DNA from: Acidobacteriota bacterium | Lineage (GTDB): Bacteria; Acidobacteriota; Vicinamibacteria; Fen-336 | Reading direction: 5' to 3' | Assembly (NCBI GenBank): GCA_003223555.1 | Contig: QHVM01000087.1 | Coordinates: 1-64,000 of the forward strand | DNA: 64,000 nt | In this document: positions 8,192 to 17,206 of the stretch, one piece after another | Numbering within the stretch: the first letter of the stretch is position 1 | Layout of the letters: every line of letters starts with the position of its first letter | Position numbers and translations under genes: made by a program | The notes under the pieces: model-generated | The model's input: the letters and a program-made list of their open reading frames with translations, nothing else | Told to the model about the DNA's origin: nothing | Databases searched by the model: none

Positions 8192-9507
8192 TCGCGGCCG
8201 TCGGCCTCCTGCTCCTCGCCGGCCGCCCGCTCGTCGCGGAGAAGCGCTTCCACCTCGATCGGCCCTCGGAGGTGGTGGCGACGCTCACCGCCGGCTGCGA
8301 GGCGTGCGACTGGGGACAGGAGGGGAGGGAAGCCGCGGTCCTCGTCCTCTCCCTCGACGGCAAGTACTCGCAGCATCTGTTCCTGTCCCGCGGGGACCTG
8401 CCGGTGGAGTACCCGGTCGGGCTGGGCAGCCTCGGGCCGGGTCAGCACCGGTTGGAGCTGCACGCCGACCGCGCCGCCTCGGCGCCGAAGGCCGGGAAGG
8501 TCACGATCGACGACATCCGCTTCGCCTTCACGCCCGAGGACGGCCACGACCACGCCCTGCTCGCCTTCGCCCCCATCCTCTACGCCCGGCCGAACACCGT
8601 CGGCCGCTTCACCGACCTGCCGCTCGTCATGTGGTGCGAGAGGGAGAGCACCTCCGGCGGGTCGCGCCTTCGCTACTCGGTCGTGTTCACCAACGAGGAC
8701 GGCGGCACCCCGGTCGACCGCCTCATGGCGACGTGGGGACGCGTCACGGACATCGAGTACGTGTACTCGGTGGAGCTGGACGGGACGGGCAAGGTCGTGG
8801 CCGAGGAGCTGCAGGGCAAGGACCACAAGCTGCTTCCCTTCCGCGGCCCGCACGAGGGCAGCCATCCCCTGGAATGGGTCGTCACCGACAACAACATGGT
8901 CGGCGACCACGGGGAGACCACCCAGCGGTACGCCCTCGTGCCCGAGCTCGCCGACCTCGCCGACGTCTCGCGGGAAGCGGTGATGGACGCCCACCCCTGG
9001 ACCTACCGGCTGAGCGCGCAGGAGGCGCGGCGGGAGGGCCGGGTCGCCGCCGACGCACGGCCGGGCAGCGACCGGATCCCCGACCCGCGGCGCTTCGCCA
9101 CCCTGGAGGCGTGCGGCCGGGTGGAGGACGCCGCGCTCTCCTTCGCCATCGGAGCCGAGGCCGACGGAGGCGAAACGCGGTGGTACGAGTCGGACGGGGG
9201 CTTGCCCCGGTTCCGCGTCTCCCGCAGCGGCTGCTTCCGGAGCGCGGTCGCGCTGCCGGCGGAGGCGGACGGACGGCTCGTCGCGCTCCGCCTGAGGGCG
9301 CACACGAGGCTGCCGCAGGAGGGCGAGGCCCCGCTGCCCCCGGGCACCGGCCGGGCCCGCCTGGTCCGCATCAACAAGCTCTTCCTGCTCGGGGAGGACG
9401 ACGAGCCGGCCGAGAACCTGTTCGCCTGGACGGGCGAGGCGGACCTCGCCGCCGAGGGACCGCCGCTGGAGCTGGCCCTCCGCGCGAGGCCGAAACCTGG
9501 ACCCTAG
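8188..9507 (+). CDS. Exported protein of unknown function, coupled to the sugar importer
   Basis: 439 aa, starting within the ATGA of the binding-protein stop. A short hydrophobic leader (MIAAVGLLLLAGRPLVA) is followed by a beta-rich region that includes VSIDD-like strands and a Cys pair (GCEACDWG), then DLPLVMWCERES and DNNMVGDHGETTQRY, and a region of acidic aromatic repeats (FAIGAEADGGETRWYES). No family is recognised. The fixed overlap with the importer suggests a periplasmic or surface role tied to the same substrate, perhaps carbohydrate binding or release, but no catalytic motif is visible. glnA follows 29 nt downstream and may be on the same message. Confidence 0.75.
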   Translation: MIAAVGLLLLAGRPLVAEKRFHLDRPSEVVATLTAGCEACDWGQEGREAAVLVLSLDGKYSQHLFLSRGDLPVEYPVGLGSLGPGQHRLELHADRAASAPKAGKVTIDDIRFAFTPEDGHDHALLAFAPILYARPNTVGRFTDLPLVMWCERESTSGGSRLRYSVVFTNEDGGTPVDRLMATWGRVTDIEYVYSVELDGTGKVVAEELQGKDHKLLPFRGPHEGSHPLEWVVTDNNMVGDHGETTQRYALVPELADLADVSREAVMDAHPWTYRLSAQEARREGRVAADARPGSDRIPDPRRFATLEACGRVEDAALSFAIGAEADGGETRWYESDGGLPRFRVSRSGCFRSAVALPAEADGRLVALRLRAHTRLPQEGEAPLPPGTGRARLVRINKLFLLGEDDEPAENLFAWTGEADLAAEGPPLELALRARPKPGP

Positions 9508-9536
9508 AACGACTGCAACGACAAGGAGGTAGCGCA

Positions 9537-10961
9537 ATGACGCCCAGGGAGACCATCAAGATGGCCAAGGAGCGGGGAGCCCGGATCGTGGACCTCCGCT
9601 TCGTGGACGTGCCGGGGCTCTGGCAGCATTTCTCGATCCCGGTGGCGGACATGAACGAGGAGCTGTTCGCGGAAGGCATCGGGTTCGACGGGTCGTCCAT
9701 CCGCGGCTACCAGACGATCGACGAGTCCGACATGCTGCTCATGCCGGACCCCTCCACCGCCGCCATGGACCCCTTCACCGCGGTGCCGACCCTGGTGCTC
9801 ATCTGCAACGTCCGCGACCCCATCACGGGCAAGCCGTACACCCGCGATCCCCGCTACGTCGCCCAGAAGGCGGAGGCCCACCTCAAGAAGTCGGGCCTGG
9901 CCGACACGGTGTACATCGGCCCCGAGCTGGAGTTCTTCTTCTTCGACGAGATGCGCTTCGACCAGACGTACAACTGCGGCTACTACTACATCGACTCCGA
10001 GGCCGGCTTCTGGAACGCGGGCAAGGAAGGCACGCCCGGCCGTCCCAACCTCGCCTACAAGCCGCGCTACAAGCAGGGCTACTTCCCGGTCCCGCCCATG
10101 GACAAGTTCCAGGACATCCGGTCCGACATGGTGCTGGCCCTGGAGAGCGTCGGCGTGAAGGTCGAGGTGCACCACCACGAGGTGGCCACCGCCGGGCAGA
10201 CCGAGGTGGACATGCGGTTCAACACCCTCACCCGGATGGCGGACAGCGTGCTCTGGTACAAGTACTGCGCCAAGAACACCGCCCGCCGGCACGGCAAGAC
10301 GGCCTGCTTCATGCCCAAGCCGATCTTCCAGGACAACGGCTCCGGCATGCACACCCACCAGTCGCTGTGGAAGAAGGGCAAGAACATCTTCTACGACAAG
10401 GGCTCCTACGCCGATATCTCCCGCACGTGTCTCTACTACATCTGGGGGATCCTCAAGCACGCCTCAGCGCTCTGCGCGCACATCGCCCCCACCACCAACT
10501 CGTACCGCCGCCTGGTCCCCGGCTACGAGGCCCCCATCAACCTGGTCTACAGCCAGCGCAACCGGTCGGCCTGCGTCCGCATCCCGATGTACTCGCGCTC
10601 CGAGAAGTCGAAGCGGATCGAGTTCCGCACCCCCGACCCGTCCTGCAACCCCTACCTCTCGTTCGCCGCCTGCCTCATGGCCGGGCTGGACGGGGTCGCC
10701 CACAAGACGGACCCCGGCAAGCCGATCGACAAGGACCTCTACGAGCTGCCGGAGGCGGAGGCGAAGAGGGTCAAGCAGCTCCCCGGATCCCTGGACGTGG
10801 TGCTCGACGCGCTGGAGCAGGACCACGACTTCCTGCTCAAGGGCGACGTCTTCACCCCCGACCTCATCGAGACCTGGATCGACTACAAGCGCAAGAACGA
10901 GGTGGATGCGATCCGGCTGCGCCCGCATCCGTGGGAGTTCGCGCTGTACTCGGATATTTGA
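9537..10961 (+). CDS. glnA: Glutamine synthetase, type I
   Basis: 474 aa, the usual length for GSI. It makes glutamine from glutamate, ammonia and ATP. Visible motifs are the beta-grasp start VDLRFVDVPGLWQHF, the D-latch region GFDGSSIRGYQ, metal and substrate residues GPELEFFFFDEM and HHHEVATAGQTEVDMRFN, NGSGMHTHQSLW, the ATP/Glu site APTTNSYRRLVPGYEAP and NRSACVRIP. Near the C-terminus DLYELPEAEAK matches the adenylylation loop with its Tyr, so it is GSI-beta-like and likely regulated by adenylyltransferase. A very strong Shine-Dalgarno AAGGAGGT (9523-9530) sits 6 nt before the ATG, suggesting high expression and some independence from the upstream genes. Confidence 0.97.
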   Translation: MTPRETIKMAKERGARIVDLRFVDVPGLWQHFSIPVADMNEELFAEGIGFDGSSIRGYQTIDESDMLLMPDPSTAAMDPFTAVPTLVLICNVRDPITGKPYTRDPRYVAQKAEAHLKKSGLADTVYIGPELEFFFFDEMRFDQTYNCGYYYIDSEAGFWNAGKEGTPGRPNLAYKPRYKQGYFPVPPMDKFQDIRSDMVLALESVGVKVEVHHHEVATAGQTEVDMRFNTLTRMADSVLWYKYCAKNTARRHGKTACFMPKPIFQDNGSGMHTHQSLWKKGKNIFYDKGSYADISRTCLYYIWGILKHASALCAHIAPTTNSYRRLVPGYEAPINLVYSQRNRSACVRIPMYSRSEKSKRIEFRTPDPSCNPYLSFAACLMAGLDGVAHKTDPGKPIDKDLYELPEAEAKRVKQLPGSLDVVLDALEQDHDFLLKGDVFTPDLIETWIDYKRKNEVDAIRLRPHPWEFALYSDI

Positions 10962-11157
10962 CGTAGCGGGGCGGGCGGGCGCTGCACGAGTGTTTGTTGC
11001 CTACTCGCTGCGCGGCATGCGCAGAAGCTGGGCGCTCGCGATCACGCGGTCCGCGCGTCCGGCCGACGAGACGCCTTCAAGTCCAAGCTGGTCAATGCGC
11101 CATCTGACCCGGCGCCGGCTCGTCGGGGCGGCACGGCGCGTGCTGGGCGTCAGCTCC

Positions 11158-11850
11158 GTGCACAAACAATTCGTCGTCGCCACCAGCATTCGTACCGGCC
11201 TGCTGATCGCTCTCGCCACCCACGCGCTCGCCTCTGATCCGTCGCCTGTGCCCACGCCCCACGAGGGCCGCGGCTTCGTGTTCGGAATCGGCCTGGGTCC
11301 TTCCCAGATGCGCTTCGGCGGCGCCGATGGTCTTGCCCTGGTCATAGGCGGACCGACGGGAACGATCCCCCTGTTGGGGGGCGAATCCCTCGTAGCCAGG
11401 TCCGGTGAAATCGTACCCCTTGCCCTCGTACTTCCCGGTGCCGATGGGGTCGTGCCCATCCCGAAGAGCCAGGGGGGTGCCGCCGTGTCGCTGCAGTTCG
11501 GATGGTCGTTCTCGCGGCGGCTGGCGCTTCTGGCCGATGTCGAGGCGAATGGCGGCTGGGACAATTCCTTCAACCACGTGGTGGGTGGCCTGCCGGTGCG
11601 GTATTCCCCCGTCTGGCGCCTGTGGGTGCAAGCGGGGCCCGCCGCCGGCGCGGTGAAGTACGGCTTCTCGAACTCAGTGGTCGACTTTTCCGGGACGGGG
11701 AAGGGCTTCCTGGTCGCCGCCGGCGTGATCCTGGTGCGAAGGCCGATGTGGCTGCTGGACCTGCAGGCTCGATCGCTCCCCCTCTGGTACGAGCGATTCA
11801 GCGCCACGAGTCTGTCCGTGCAGCTCGGGATCATCCGGAGACGATCCTAG
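11158..11850 (+). CDS. Predicted outer-membrane beta-barrel-like protein
   Basis: 230 aa from a GTG chosen because it gives a good signal peptide (MHKQFVVATSIRTGLLIALATHALAS); an ATG at 11095 in the same frame would add 21 residues, and neither start has a strong ribosome site. After the leader, alternating hydrophobic and polar residues form Gly/aromatic-rich strands: FVFGIGLGPSQMRFGG, VSLQFGWSFSRRLALLADVEANGG, PVWRLWVQAGPAAGAVKYGF, LSVQLGIIRR. This pattern is typical of small outer-membrane barrels, with a final strand at the C-terminus. No specific family is recognised. It lies alone between glnA and frdA; a GC-rich hairpin (CTGCGC-GGCAT-GCGCAG, 11008-11024) before it may end glnA transcription. 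Confidence 0.6.
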   Translation: MHKQFVVATSIRTGLLIALATHALASDPSPVPTPHEGRGFVFGIGLGPSQMRFGGADGLALVIGGPTGTIPLLGGESLVARSGEIVPLALVLPGADGVVPIPKSQGGAAVSLQFGWSFSRRLALLADVEANGGWDNSFNHVVGGLPVRYSPVWRLWVQAGPAAGAVKYGFSNSVVDFSGTGKGFLVAAGVILVRRPMWLLDLQARSLPLWYERFSATSLSVQLGIIRRRS

Positions 11851-11923
11851 CGTGCGCTCATGGCTGCGCGACGGCTAGCGGCCGCCGCCGACGGGCGTTC
11901 CGGGCGGGCGCGCCTGTGACGCC

Positions 11924-11953
11924 TTGACGGTGGCGGGGCGGGCGGCGTAGTGT
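11924..11953 (+). promoter_or_regulatory. Candidate sigma70-type promoter for frdABCD
   Basis: TTGACG (11924-11929) and TAGTGT (11948-11953) are separated by 18 nt and lie 20 nt ahead of the frdA ATG. The -35 box matches five of six consensus bases; the -10 is weaker. It is the only such pair noticed in this 122-nt gap. Promoter rules for this lineage are unknown. Confidence 0.35.
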
Positions 11954-11972
11954 CCTGCTCATAGCCCAAGCC

Positions 11973-13715
11973 ATGGATCTTTTCTCCTGCGACGTCCTCG
12001 TGGTGGGCGGCGGGGGCGCCGGCCTGCGCGCGGCCATCGCGGTGGCGGAGTCGCATCCCCGGCTGCGGGTGGCGGTGATCTCCAAGGTCTATCCCATGCG
12101 CAGCCACACGGTGTCGGCGGAGGGGGGAGCGGCGGCGGTGATCAAGGCCGGGGACAGCCAGGACGCCCACGCCTACGACACGATCTCCGGGGGCGATTGG
12201 CTGTGCGACCAGGACGCGGTGGAGGCCTTCGTCCGGGAGGCGCCGGAGGAAATGCTGAGGCTGGAGCACTGGGGCTGCCCCTGGAGCCGCGAGCCCGACG
12301 GGCACGTCGCGGTGCGTCCCTTCGGCGGGATGAAGGTCGAGCGCACGTGGTTCGCGGCCGACAAGACCGGCTTCCACATGCTCCACACCCTCTTCCAGAC
12401 GAGCCTCAAGTACGATGCGATCCAGCGCTACGACGAGTGCTTCGTCACCCGGCTCCTGGTCGACGAAGGGCGCTGCCAGGGACTGGTCGCGATCGAGCTG
12501 GCCACCGGGAAGGTCCTGGCGATCGCCGCCGGGGCGGTGATCCTCTGCACGGGGGGCTGCGGCAAGGTCTTCCCCTTCACCACCAACGCCAACATCAAGA
12601 ACGGGGACGGCATGGCGCTGGCCTACCGGGCGGGCGCTCCGCTCAAGGACATGGAGTTCGTCCAGTACCATCCCACGGGCCTGCCCTTCACGGGGATCCT
12701 CATCACCGAGGCCGCGCGGTCCGAGGGAGGCTGGCTCCTTAATAAGGATGGCTACCGTTACCTCCAGGACTACGACCTGGGCAAGCCCGAGCCCCGGCCC
12801 GTGCTGCGCTCGATGGAGCTGGGTCCCCGCGACCGGCTCTCCCAGGCATTCGTCAAGGAGCAGGAGAAGGGACGCACCATCGAAGGTCCCTATGGCCACT
12901 ACGTCCACCTGGATGTGCGACATCTCGGCGAGAAGCTGATCGACCGGAAGATCCCCTTCGTCCGGGAGCTGTGCCTGAAGTACATGAACATCGATCCGGT
13001 GAAGGAGATGATCCCGGTCCGGCCGGTCGTCCACTACATGATGGGTGGCATCTCGACCGACATCGACGGGGCCACCCCGCTGGCGGGCCTCTACGCCGCC
13101 GGCGAGGCGGCCTGCGTGAGCATCAACGGGGCCAATCGGCTCGGCTCGAACTCCCTCACCGAATGCCTGGTCTTCGGCGCCCGCGCCGGCCAGGCGGCCG
13201 CGGAGGGCGCGGGCCAGCGGGGCGAGCCGAGTCCGGCGCTCGTCGCCCAGGCCCAGGACGAGCAGCGCCGGATCGAGGAGAGGTTCTTGCACGGGACGGG
13301 AGGAGCGGAAAAGATCGCCACCTTGCGCGCCGAGATGCACCAGACCATGGAGGCGAGCGCGGGCATCTACCGGACGGAGTCGACGCTCAAGGAGGCGGCG
13401 GGGACGCTGGAGGGACTCCAGGAGAGGCTCCCCGACGTCGCGCTGGACGACCACAGCCACACCTTCAACACCGAGCTGACCGCGGCCCTCGAGCTGTCCT
13501 ACATGCTGGACCTGGCCCAGGCGATCGTGCAGTCCGCCCTCGAGCGCCGGGAGTCACGGGGTTCGCACCAGCGCACCGACCATCCCGGGCGGGACGACGG
13601 GGCGTTCCTGAAGCACTCCCTGGCCTATCGCAGCGCGGACGGACGGCCGCGCGTGGAGTATCTGCCCGTGAAGATCACCCGCTGGCCGCCGGGGCAGCGG
13701 GTCTACGGGAGGTAG
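11973..13715 (+). CDS. frdA: Fumarate reductase/succinate dehydrogenase flavoprotein subunit
   Basis: 580 aa. It interconverts fumarate and succinate on the cytoplasmic face of the membrane-bound complex. The FAD-binding start [19 protein letters not shown] is followed by [12 protein letters not shown], which carries the His that covalently holds FAD in this family. Substrate-site elements include [50 protein letters not shown] and [17 protein letters not shown]. The two small unlike membrane subunits downstream make this an E. coli-type (type D) quinol:fumarate reductase. The direction in vivo cannot be fixed from sequence. It is the first gene of a tight operon. Confidence 0.95.
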   Translation: MDLFSCDVLVVGGGGAGLRAAIAVAESHPRLRVAVISKVYPMRSHTVSAEGGAAAVIKAGDSQDAHAYDTISGGDWLCDQDAVEAFVREAPEEMLRLEHWGCPWSREPDGHVAVRPFGGMKVERTWFAADKTGFHMLHTLFQTSLKYDAIQRYDECFVTRLLVDEGRCQGLVAIELATGKVLAIAAGAVILCTGGCGKVFPFTTNANIKNGDGMALAYRAGAPLKDMEFVQYHPTGLPFTGILITEAARSEGGWLLNKDGYRYLQDYDLGKPEPRPVLRSMELGPRDRLSQAFVKEQEKGRTIEGPYGHYVHLDVRHLGEKLIDRKIPFVRELCLKYMNIDPVKEMIPVRPVVHYMMGGISTDIDGATPLAGLYAAGEAACVSINGANRLGSNSLTECLVFGARAGQAAAEGAGQRGEPSPALVAQAQDEQRRIEERFLHGTGGAEKIATLRAEMHQTMEASAGIYRTESTLKEAAGTLEGLQERLPDVALDDHSHTFNTELTAALELSYMLDLAQAIVQSALERRESRGSHQRTDHPGRDDGAFLKHSLAYRSADGRPRVEYLPVKITRWPPGQRVYGR

Positions 13716-13721
13716 TCGGAC

Positions 13722-14471
13722 ATGCCGCCGACCGTGACGACCGTGACCCTCGACGTGGCCCGCTATCGCCCCGAGCAGGAGTCGGAGCCGACCGTCCAGT
13801 CCTACGAGGTCCCCTTCCGCAAGGACTGGGTGGTGCTCGACGCCCTCAACTACGTCAAGGACCAGCTGGACGGCTCGCTTTCCTTCCGCTGGTCGTGCCG
13901 CATGGGCGTGTGCGGGAGCTGCGGGATGACGGTGAACGGACAGCCCCGGCTCACCTGCGCGGCCTTCCTGTCGGCCGAGCCGTCCGGGCCCATCCGGGTC
14001 GAGCCCTTGCGGTACTTCCCGGTCGTGCGCGACCTGGTGGTGGACATCACCGACTTCATGCGGAAGCTGAAGAAGGTGAAGCCCTGGATCGTCCGGAACG
14101 AGGAGAAGCCGCTGGCGGAGGGCGAGTACCGTCAGACCCCCGACCAGCTCGACGCCTACAAGCAGTTCAGCATGTGCATCAACTGCCTGCTGTGCTACTC
14201 CGCGTGCCCCATCTACGGCTTGGAGCCCAGCTTCATCGGCCCCGCGGCCATCGCCCTGGCCCAGCGCTACAACATGGACTCGCGGGACGAGGGAGCGCGC
14301 GAGCGGCTGCAGATCCTCTCCGAGCACGACGGCATGTGGCAATGCACCTTCGTGGGCGAGTGCACGAAGGCGTGCCCCAAGCACGTGGACCCGGCGGGAG
14401 CCATCCAGCAGTACAAGCTCACGAGCGCCGCCCACTGGTTCAAGACGCTTCTCCCGTGGGGGATGAAGTGA
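13722..14471 (+). CDS. frdB: Fumarate reductase iron-sulfur subunit
   Basis: 249 aa, 6 nt after frdA. The [2Fe-2S] ferredoxin domain has [22 protein letters not shown]. The C-terminal helical domain has [15 protein letters not shown] and [17 protein letters not shown], ligating the [4Fe-4S] and [3Fe-4S] clusters in the standard arrangement. It passes electrons between the flavoprotein and the quinone site in the membrane anchor. Its TGA overlaps the frdC GTG. Confidence 0.96.
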   Translation: MPPTVTTVTLDVARYRPEQESEPTVQSYEVPFRKDWVVLDALNYVKDQLDGSLSFRWSCRMGVCGSCGMTVNGQPRLTCAAFLSAEPSGPIRVEPLRYFPVVRDLVVDITDFMRKLKKVKPWIVRNEEKPLAEGEYRQTPDQLDAYKQFSMCINCLLCYSACPIYGLEPSFIGPAAIALAQRYNMDSRDEGARERLQILSEHDGMWQCTFVGECTKACPKHVDPAGAIQQYKLTSAAHWFKTLLPWGMK

Positions 14472-14884
14472 GCGCCGGCAGCCATTACACGCCGTACCAT
14501 CCTCGGTGGTATCGCCGCCGGGTGTCGGTCTGGTGGTGGCTGCAGAGCCGGTCCTATACCGGCTTCGTCCTGCGGGAGCTGACGAGCGTCTTCGTGGCCT
14601 TCTTCGCCCTGATCCTGTTGGGCGAGGTCCGCGCCCTGGGCCAGGGGCCGGACGCCTATGCCCGGTTCCTCGCCCGCTTGCGGTCGCCGCTCTTCGTGAC
14701 CCTGGACGCTCTGTCCCTGGCCTTCCTCCTGTTCCATTCGATCACCTGGTTCAACCTTGCCCCGACCGCGATGGTCGTTCGGGTGAGGGGCAAGCGGGTG
14801 CCTGGCCTCGTCATCGCCGGGGCCAACTACGCGGCCTGGATCGTGCTCTCCGCGGCGGTGGCCGCGATCGTGCTGCGAGGCTAG
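14468..14884 (+). CDS. frdC: Fumarate reductase membrane anchor subunit C
   Basis: 138 aa from a GTG within GTGA, overlapping the frdB stop; the track ORF starting at 12971 is a shadow of frdA/frdB. It has three transmembrane helices and the FrdC landmarks [38 protein letters not shown] and [17 protein letters not shown]. coli FrdC is about 130 aa with the same layout. With FrdD it anchors the complex and forms the quinone site, without the heme ligands of SdhC-type anchors (family knowledge). Confidence 0.92.
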   Translation: MSAGSHYTPYHPRWYRRRVSVWWWLQSRSYTGFVLRELTSVFVAFFALILLGEVRALGQGPDAYARFLARLRSPLFVTLDALSLAFLLFHSITWFNLAPTAMVVRVRGKRVPGLVIAGANYAAWIVLSAAVAAIVLRG

Positions 14885-15235
14885 ATGGCCCGCCCGATCA
14901 CCCCCTTGCTGTGGCTCCTCTTCAGCGTGGGGGGCACCGTCGCCGCCCTGCTGTTTCCCGTCCATCTCTTCCTGAACGGGCTCGCCCTCCCTCTGGGGTG
15001 GCTGCCCGCGCCCGGCTATGCGTCCCTGCGCGCCCTTGTCGAGCACCCCCTGGCCCGGCTCTATCTCTTCGTCCTCATCTCGCTGCCCCTCTTCCACTGG
15101 GCCCATCGCTTCCGCTATACGCTCTACGATGGGCTGCAACTGAAACACCTGACCGCGCTCATCGCCGTGCTCTGCTATGGCGCCGCCCTCGTCGGGAGCG
15201 CGCTCGCCGCCTACACGCTGTGGAGCATCTCCTAG
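14885..15235 (+). CDS. frdD: Fumarate reductase membrane anchor subunit D
   Basis: 116 aa, starting directly after the frdC stop. It has three transmembrane helices with the family patterns LLWLLFSVGGTVAALLFPVHLFLNGLALPLGW and FHWAHRFRYTLYDGLQLKH. E. coli FrdD is 119 aa with the same topology. It completes the four-subunit complex. Confidence 0.92.
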   Translation: MARPITPLLWLLFSVGGTVAALLFPVHLFLNGLALPLGWLPAPGYASLRALVEHPLARLYLFVLISLPLFHWAHRFRYTLYDGLQLKHLTALIAVLCYGAALVGSALAAYTLWSIS

Positions 15236-15259
15236 CGGGAGCTCCCGCCGGAGGCCGTC

Positions 15260-15757
15260 ATGTTCGAGCTCAAGCCGATCACCGACGACGCCATCCCCCG
15301 GGCCCTCGAGAAGGCCGAGCGCTATCGCCTCCTGAACGAGCCGGGCGAAGCCGAGAGCATCTGCCTCGACGTGCTGCGCATCGACCCCGAGAACCAGATG
15401 GCGTTGGTGGTGCTGCTGCTGGCCGTGACCGACCAGTTCGAAGGCTTCGCGGTGGACGTCAGCCGGGCCCAGGCGGTGCTGGGCCGGCTGCAGGGCGAGT
15501 ACGAGCGCGCCTACTATGCGGGGATCATCGGGGAGCGCAGGGCCAAGGCCCAGCTCAAGAAGGGCGGCCCCGGGTCGGGTTACGTGGCCTATGACGGTTT
15601 CCGGGAGGCGATGACCTTCTACGAGAAAGCCGAGGCCCTCCGTCCGCCCGGAAACGACGACGCGATCCTGCGCTGGAACGCCTGCGCCCGCGTCCTGATG
15701 GACCACCCCTCCATCCGGCCGGGGCCGGAGGAGAGGGTCGAGCATCCCCTGGAGTAG
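15260..15757 (+). CDS. Small TPR-like protein of unknown function, end of frd operon
   Basis: 165 aa, soluble, with GGAGG just ahead of the ATG and 24 nt after frdD. The N-terminal half has a TPR-like unit (ALEKAERYRLLNEPGEAESICLDVLRIDPENQMALVVLLLAV), then LGRLQGEYERAYYAGIIGERRAKAQLKKG and MTFYEKAEALRPPGNDDAILRWNACARVL. The spacing suggests co-expression with frdABCD. A chaperone or assembly role is possible but unproven; no cofactor motif is seen. A strong hairpin follows it. Confidence 0.7.
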   Translation: MFELKPITDDAIPRALEKAERYRLLNEPGEAESICLDVLRIDPENQMALVVLLLAVTDQFEGFAVDVSRAQAVLGRLQGEYERAYYAGIIGERRAKAQLKKGGPGSGYVAYDGFREAMTFYEKAEALRPPGNDDAILRWNACARVLMDHPSIRPGPEERVEHPLE

Positions 15758-15774
15758 GCGGCGGCGGGCTCCCC

Positions 15775-15830
15775 GATCCCGGCGGGTCCGGGCCGGGATT
15801 CGAGCGTTCCCGGGCCCCAACGCCGGGATC
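15775..15830 (+). terminator. Long inverted repeat after the frd operon
   Basis: GATCCCGGCG (15775-15784) pairs perfectly with CGCCGGGATC (15821-15830), and the interior is also partly self-complementary (GGGCCGGGA with TTCCCGGGCCC). It lies between the last frd-operon gene and the esterase-family gene. There is no T-run, so it may be a terminator, an mRNA-stability stem or both. Confidence 0.45.
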
Positions 15831-15862
15831 CGATGGTAGGTTGGATCCAGGGAGCGAACGCG

Positions 15863-17188
15863 ATGCCCGACGACGCGGCTCTGGTCAGCCGGCTGCGAAG
15901 CGAGGCGCGGCCGCTCGCCGGCCTCCGGGACGATTACGACGAGCTGCTCGAGCTCGCCCGCTCGGCGCGCTTCGTCCTCATCGGCGAGGCCTCTCACGGC
16001 ACGCACGAGTTCTATCGGGAGCGGGCCGAGATCACGAAGCGTCTGATCTCGGAGGCAGGCTTCTCGGCGGTCGCGGTGGAAGGAGACTGGCCGGACGCCT
16101 ACCGGGTCAACCGGTACGTGCGCGGCGCTTCCCGGGACGCTTCGGCCGACGAGGCCCTCTCCGGCTTCAAGCGCTTCCCGACCTGGATGTGGCGCAACCG
16201 CGACGTGCTCGGCTTCGTGGAGTGGCTGCACGAGCGGAACCGGACCGGCGCGCCGGCGGCCGGCTTCTACGGCCTCGACCTCTACAGCCTCTATGGATCG
16301 ATGGAGGCGGTGCTGGGCTACCTGGACAGGGTGGACCCGGATGCGGCCGGCCGCGCCCGCTACCGCTACGGCTGCTTCGAGCACTACGGCGAGGACACCC
16401 AGACCTACGGCTATGCGGCCGGCTTCGGGCTCGCCGAGTCGTGCGAGCGCGAGGTGATCGAGCAGCTCGTCGAGCTGCGCCGGCACGCCGCCGAGTACGC
16501 CCACCGTGACGGATGGGTGGCGCGCGACGAGTACTTCTTCGCTGAGCAGAACGCGCGGCTGGTCAGGAACGCGGAGCAGTACTACCGCGAGATGTTCCGG
16601 GGCCGCGCGTCTTCCTGGAACCTCCGTGACCGGCACATGGCCGAGACGCTGGAGGCACTGGCCCAGCACCTCGAGGCGGCCTCACCGGCGAAGGTCGTGG
16701 TGTGGGCCCACAACTCCCACCTCGGCGACGCCCGGGCCACCCGGATGGGCGAGGAGGGGGAGCTGAACGTGGGCCAGCTCGTGCGCGAGCGCCAGGGCGA
16801 GGGGGCGGTGCTCGTCGGCCTGACCACCCACGAAGGCACGGTCACGGCCGCCGACGACTGGGACGGCCCGGCCCGCCGCAAGGCCGTGCGGCCGTCCCTG
16901 CCCGGCAGCTACGAGCGCCTGTTCCACGGGACGGGCCGGCCGCGCTTCTACCTGCCGCTGCGCGGCCAGCCCATCGCGGACGAGCTGCGCGGGCCGCTCC
17001 TGGAGAGGGCGATCGGCGTCATCTACCGGCCCGACACGGAGAGGGTCAGCCACTACTTCGAGGCGGACCTCCCGCGGCAGTTCGACGCCGTGCTCCACTT
17101 CGACCGCACGACGGCGCTCGAGCCGCTGGAGCGATGGCCAGCGGCCGAGCCGCACGAGGTCCCCGAGACGTTTCCTTCCGGCGTCTGA
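15863..17188 (+). CDS. Erythromycin esterase family protein
   Basis: 441 aa from ATG 15863 (MPDDAALVSRLRSEARPL); ten upstream residues in the track ORF are unlikely. The family core is clear: FVLIGEASHGTHEFYRERAEITKRLI, VAVEGDWPDAYRVNRYVRG, FPTWMWRNRDVLGFVEWL, FYGLDLYSLYGSMEAVLGYL, VWAHNSHLGDARATRMG. The Glu and His of GEASHGTHEF and the Glu of VEGDWPD match the residues implicated in macrolactone hydrolysis by EreB. Most chromosomal homologs are uncharacterised, and nothing here points to a resistance cassette, so the substrate is unknown. It is convergent with the next gene, 18 nt away. Confidence 0.9.
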   Translation: MPDDAALVSRLRSEARPLAGLRDDYDELLELARSARFVLIGEASHGTHEFYRERAEITKRLISEAGFSAVAVEGDWPDAYRVNRYVRGASRDASADEALSGFKRFPTWMWRNRDVLGFVEWLHERNRTGAPAAGFYGLDLYSLYGSMEAVLGYLDRVDPDAAGRARYRYGCFEHYGEDTQTYGYAAGFGLAESCEREVIEQLVELRRHAAEYAHRDGWVARDEYFFAEQNARLVRNAEQYYREMFRGRASSWNLRDRHMAETLEALAQHLEAASPAKVVVWAHNSHLGDARATRMGEEGELNVGQLVRERQGEGAVLVGLTTHEGTVTAADDWDGPARRKAVRPSLPGSYERLFHGTGRPRFYLPLRGQPIADELRGPLLERAIGVIYRPDTERVSHYFEADLPRQFDAVLHFDRTTALEPLERWPAAEPHEVPETFPSGV

Positions 17189-17206
17189 GCCCGGTCCGTC
17201 AAGGAC

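Noticed and set aside
7645-9537. 630-aa minus-strand ORF opposite the binding protein and exported unknown
   Set aside because: Shadow ORF; the plus-strand genes are chained by stop-start overlaps and one has clear family motifs.
15863-17188. Macrolide-resistance determinant
   Set aside because: Only family membership supports it; there is no mobile or resistance context, and most such homologs have unknown substrates.
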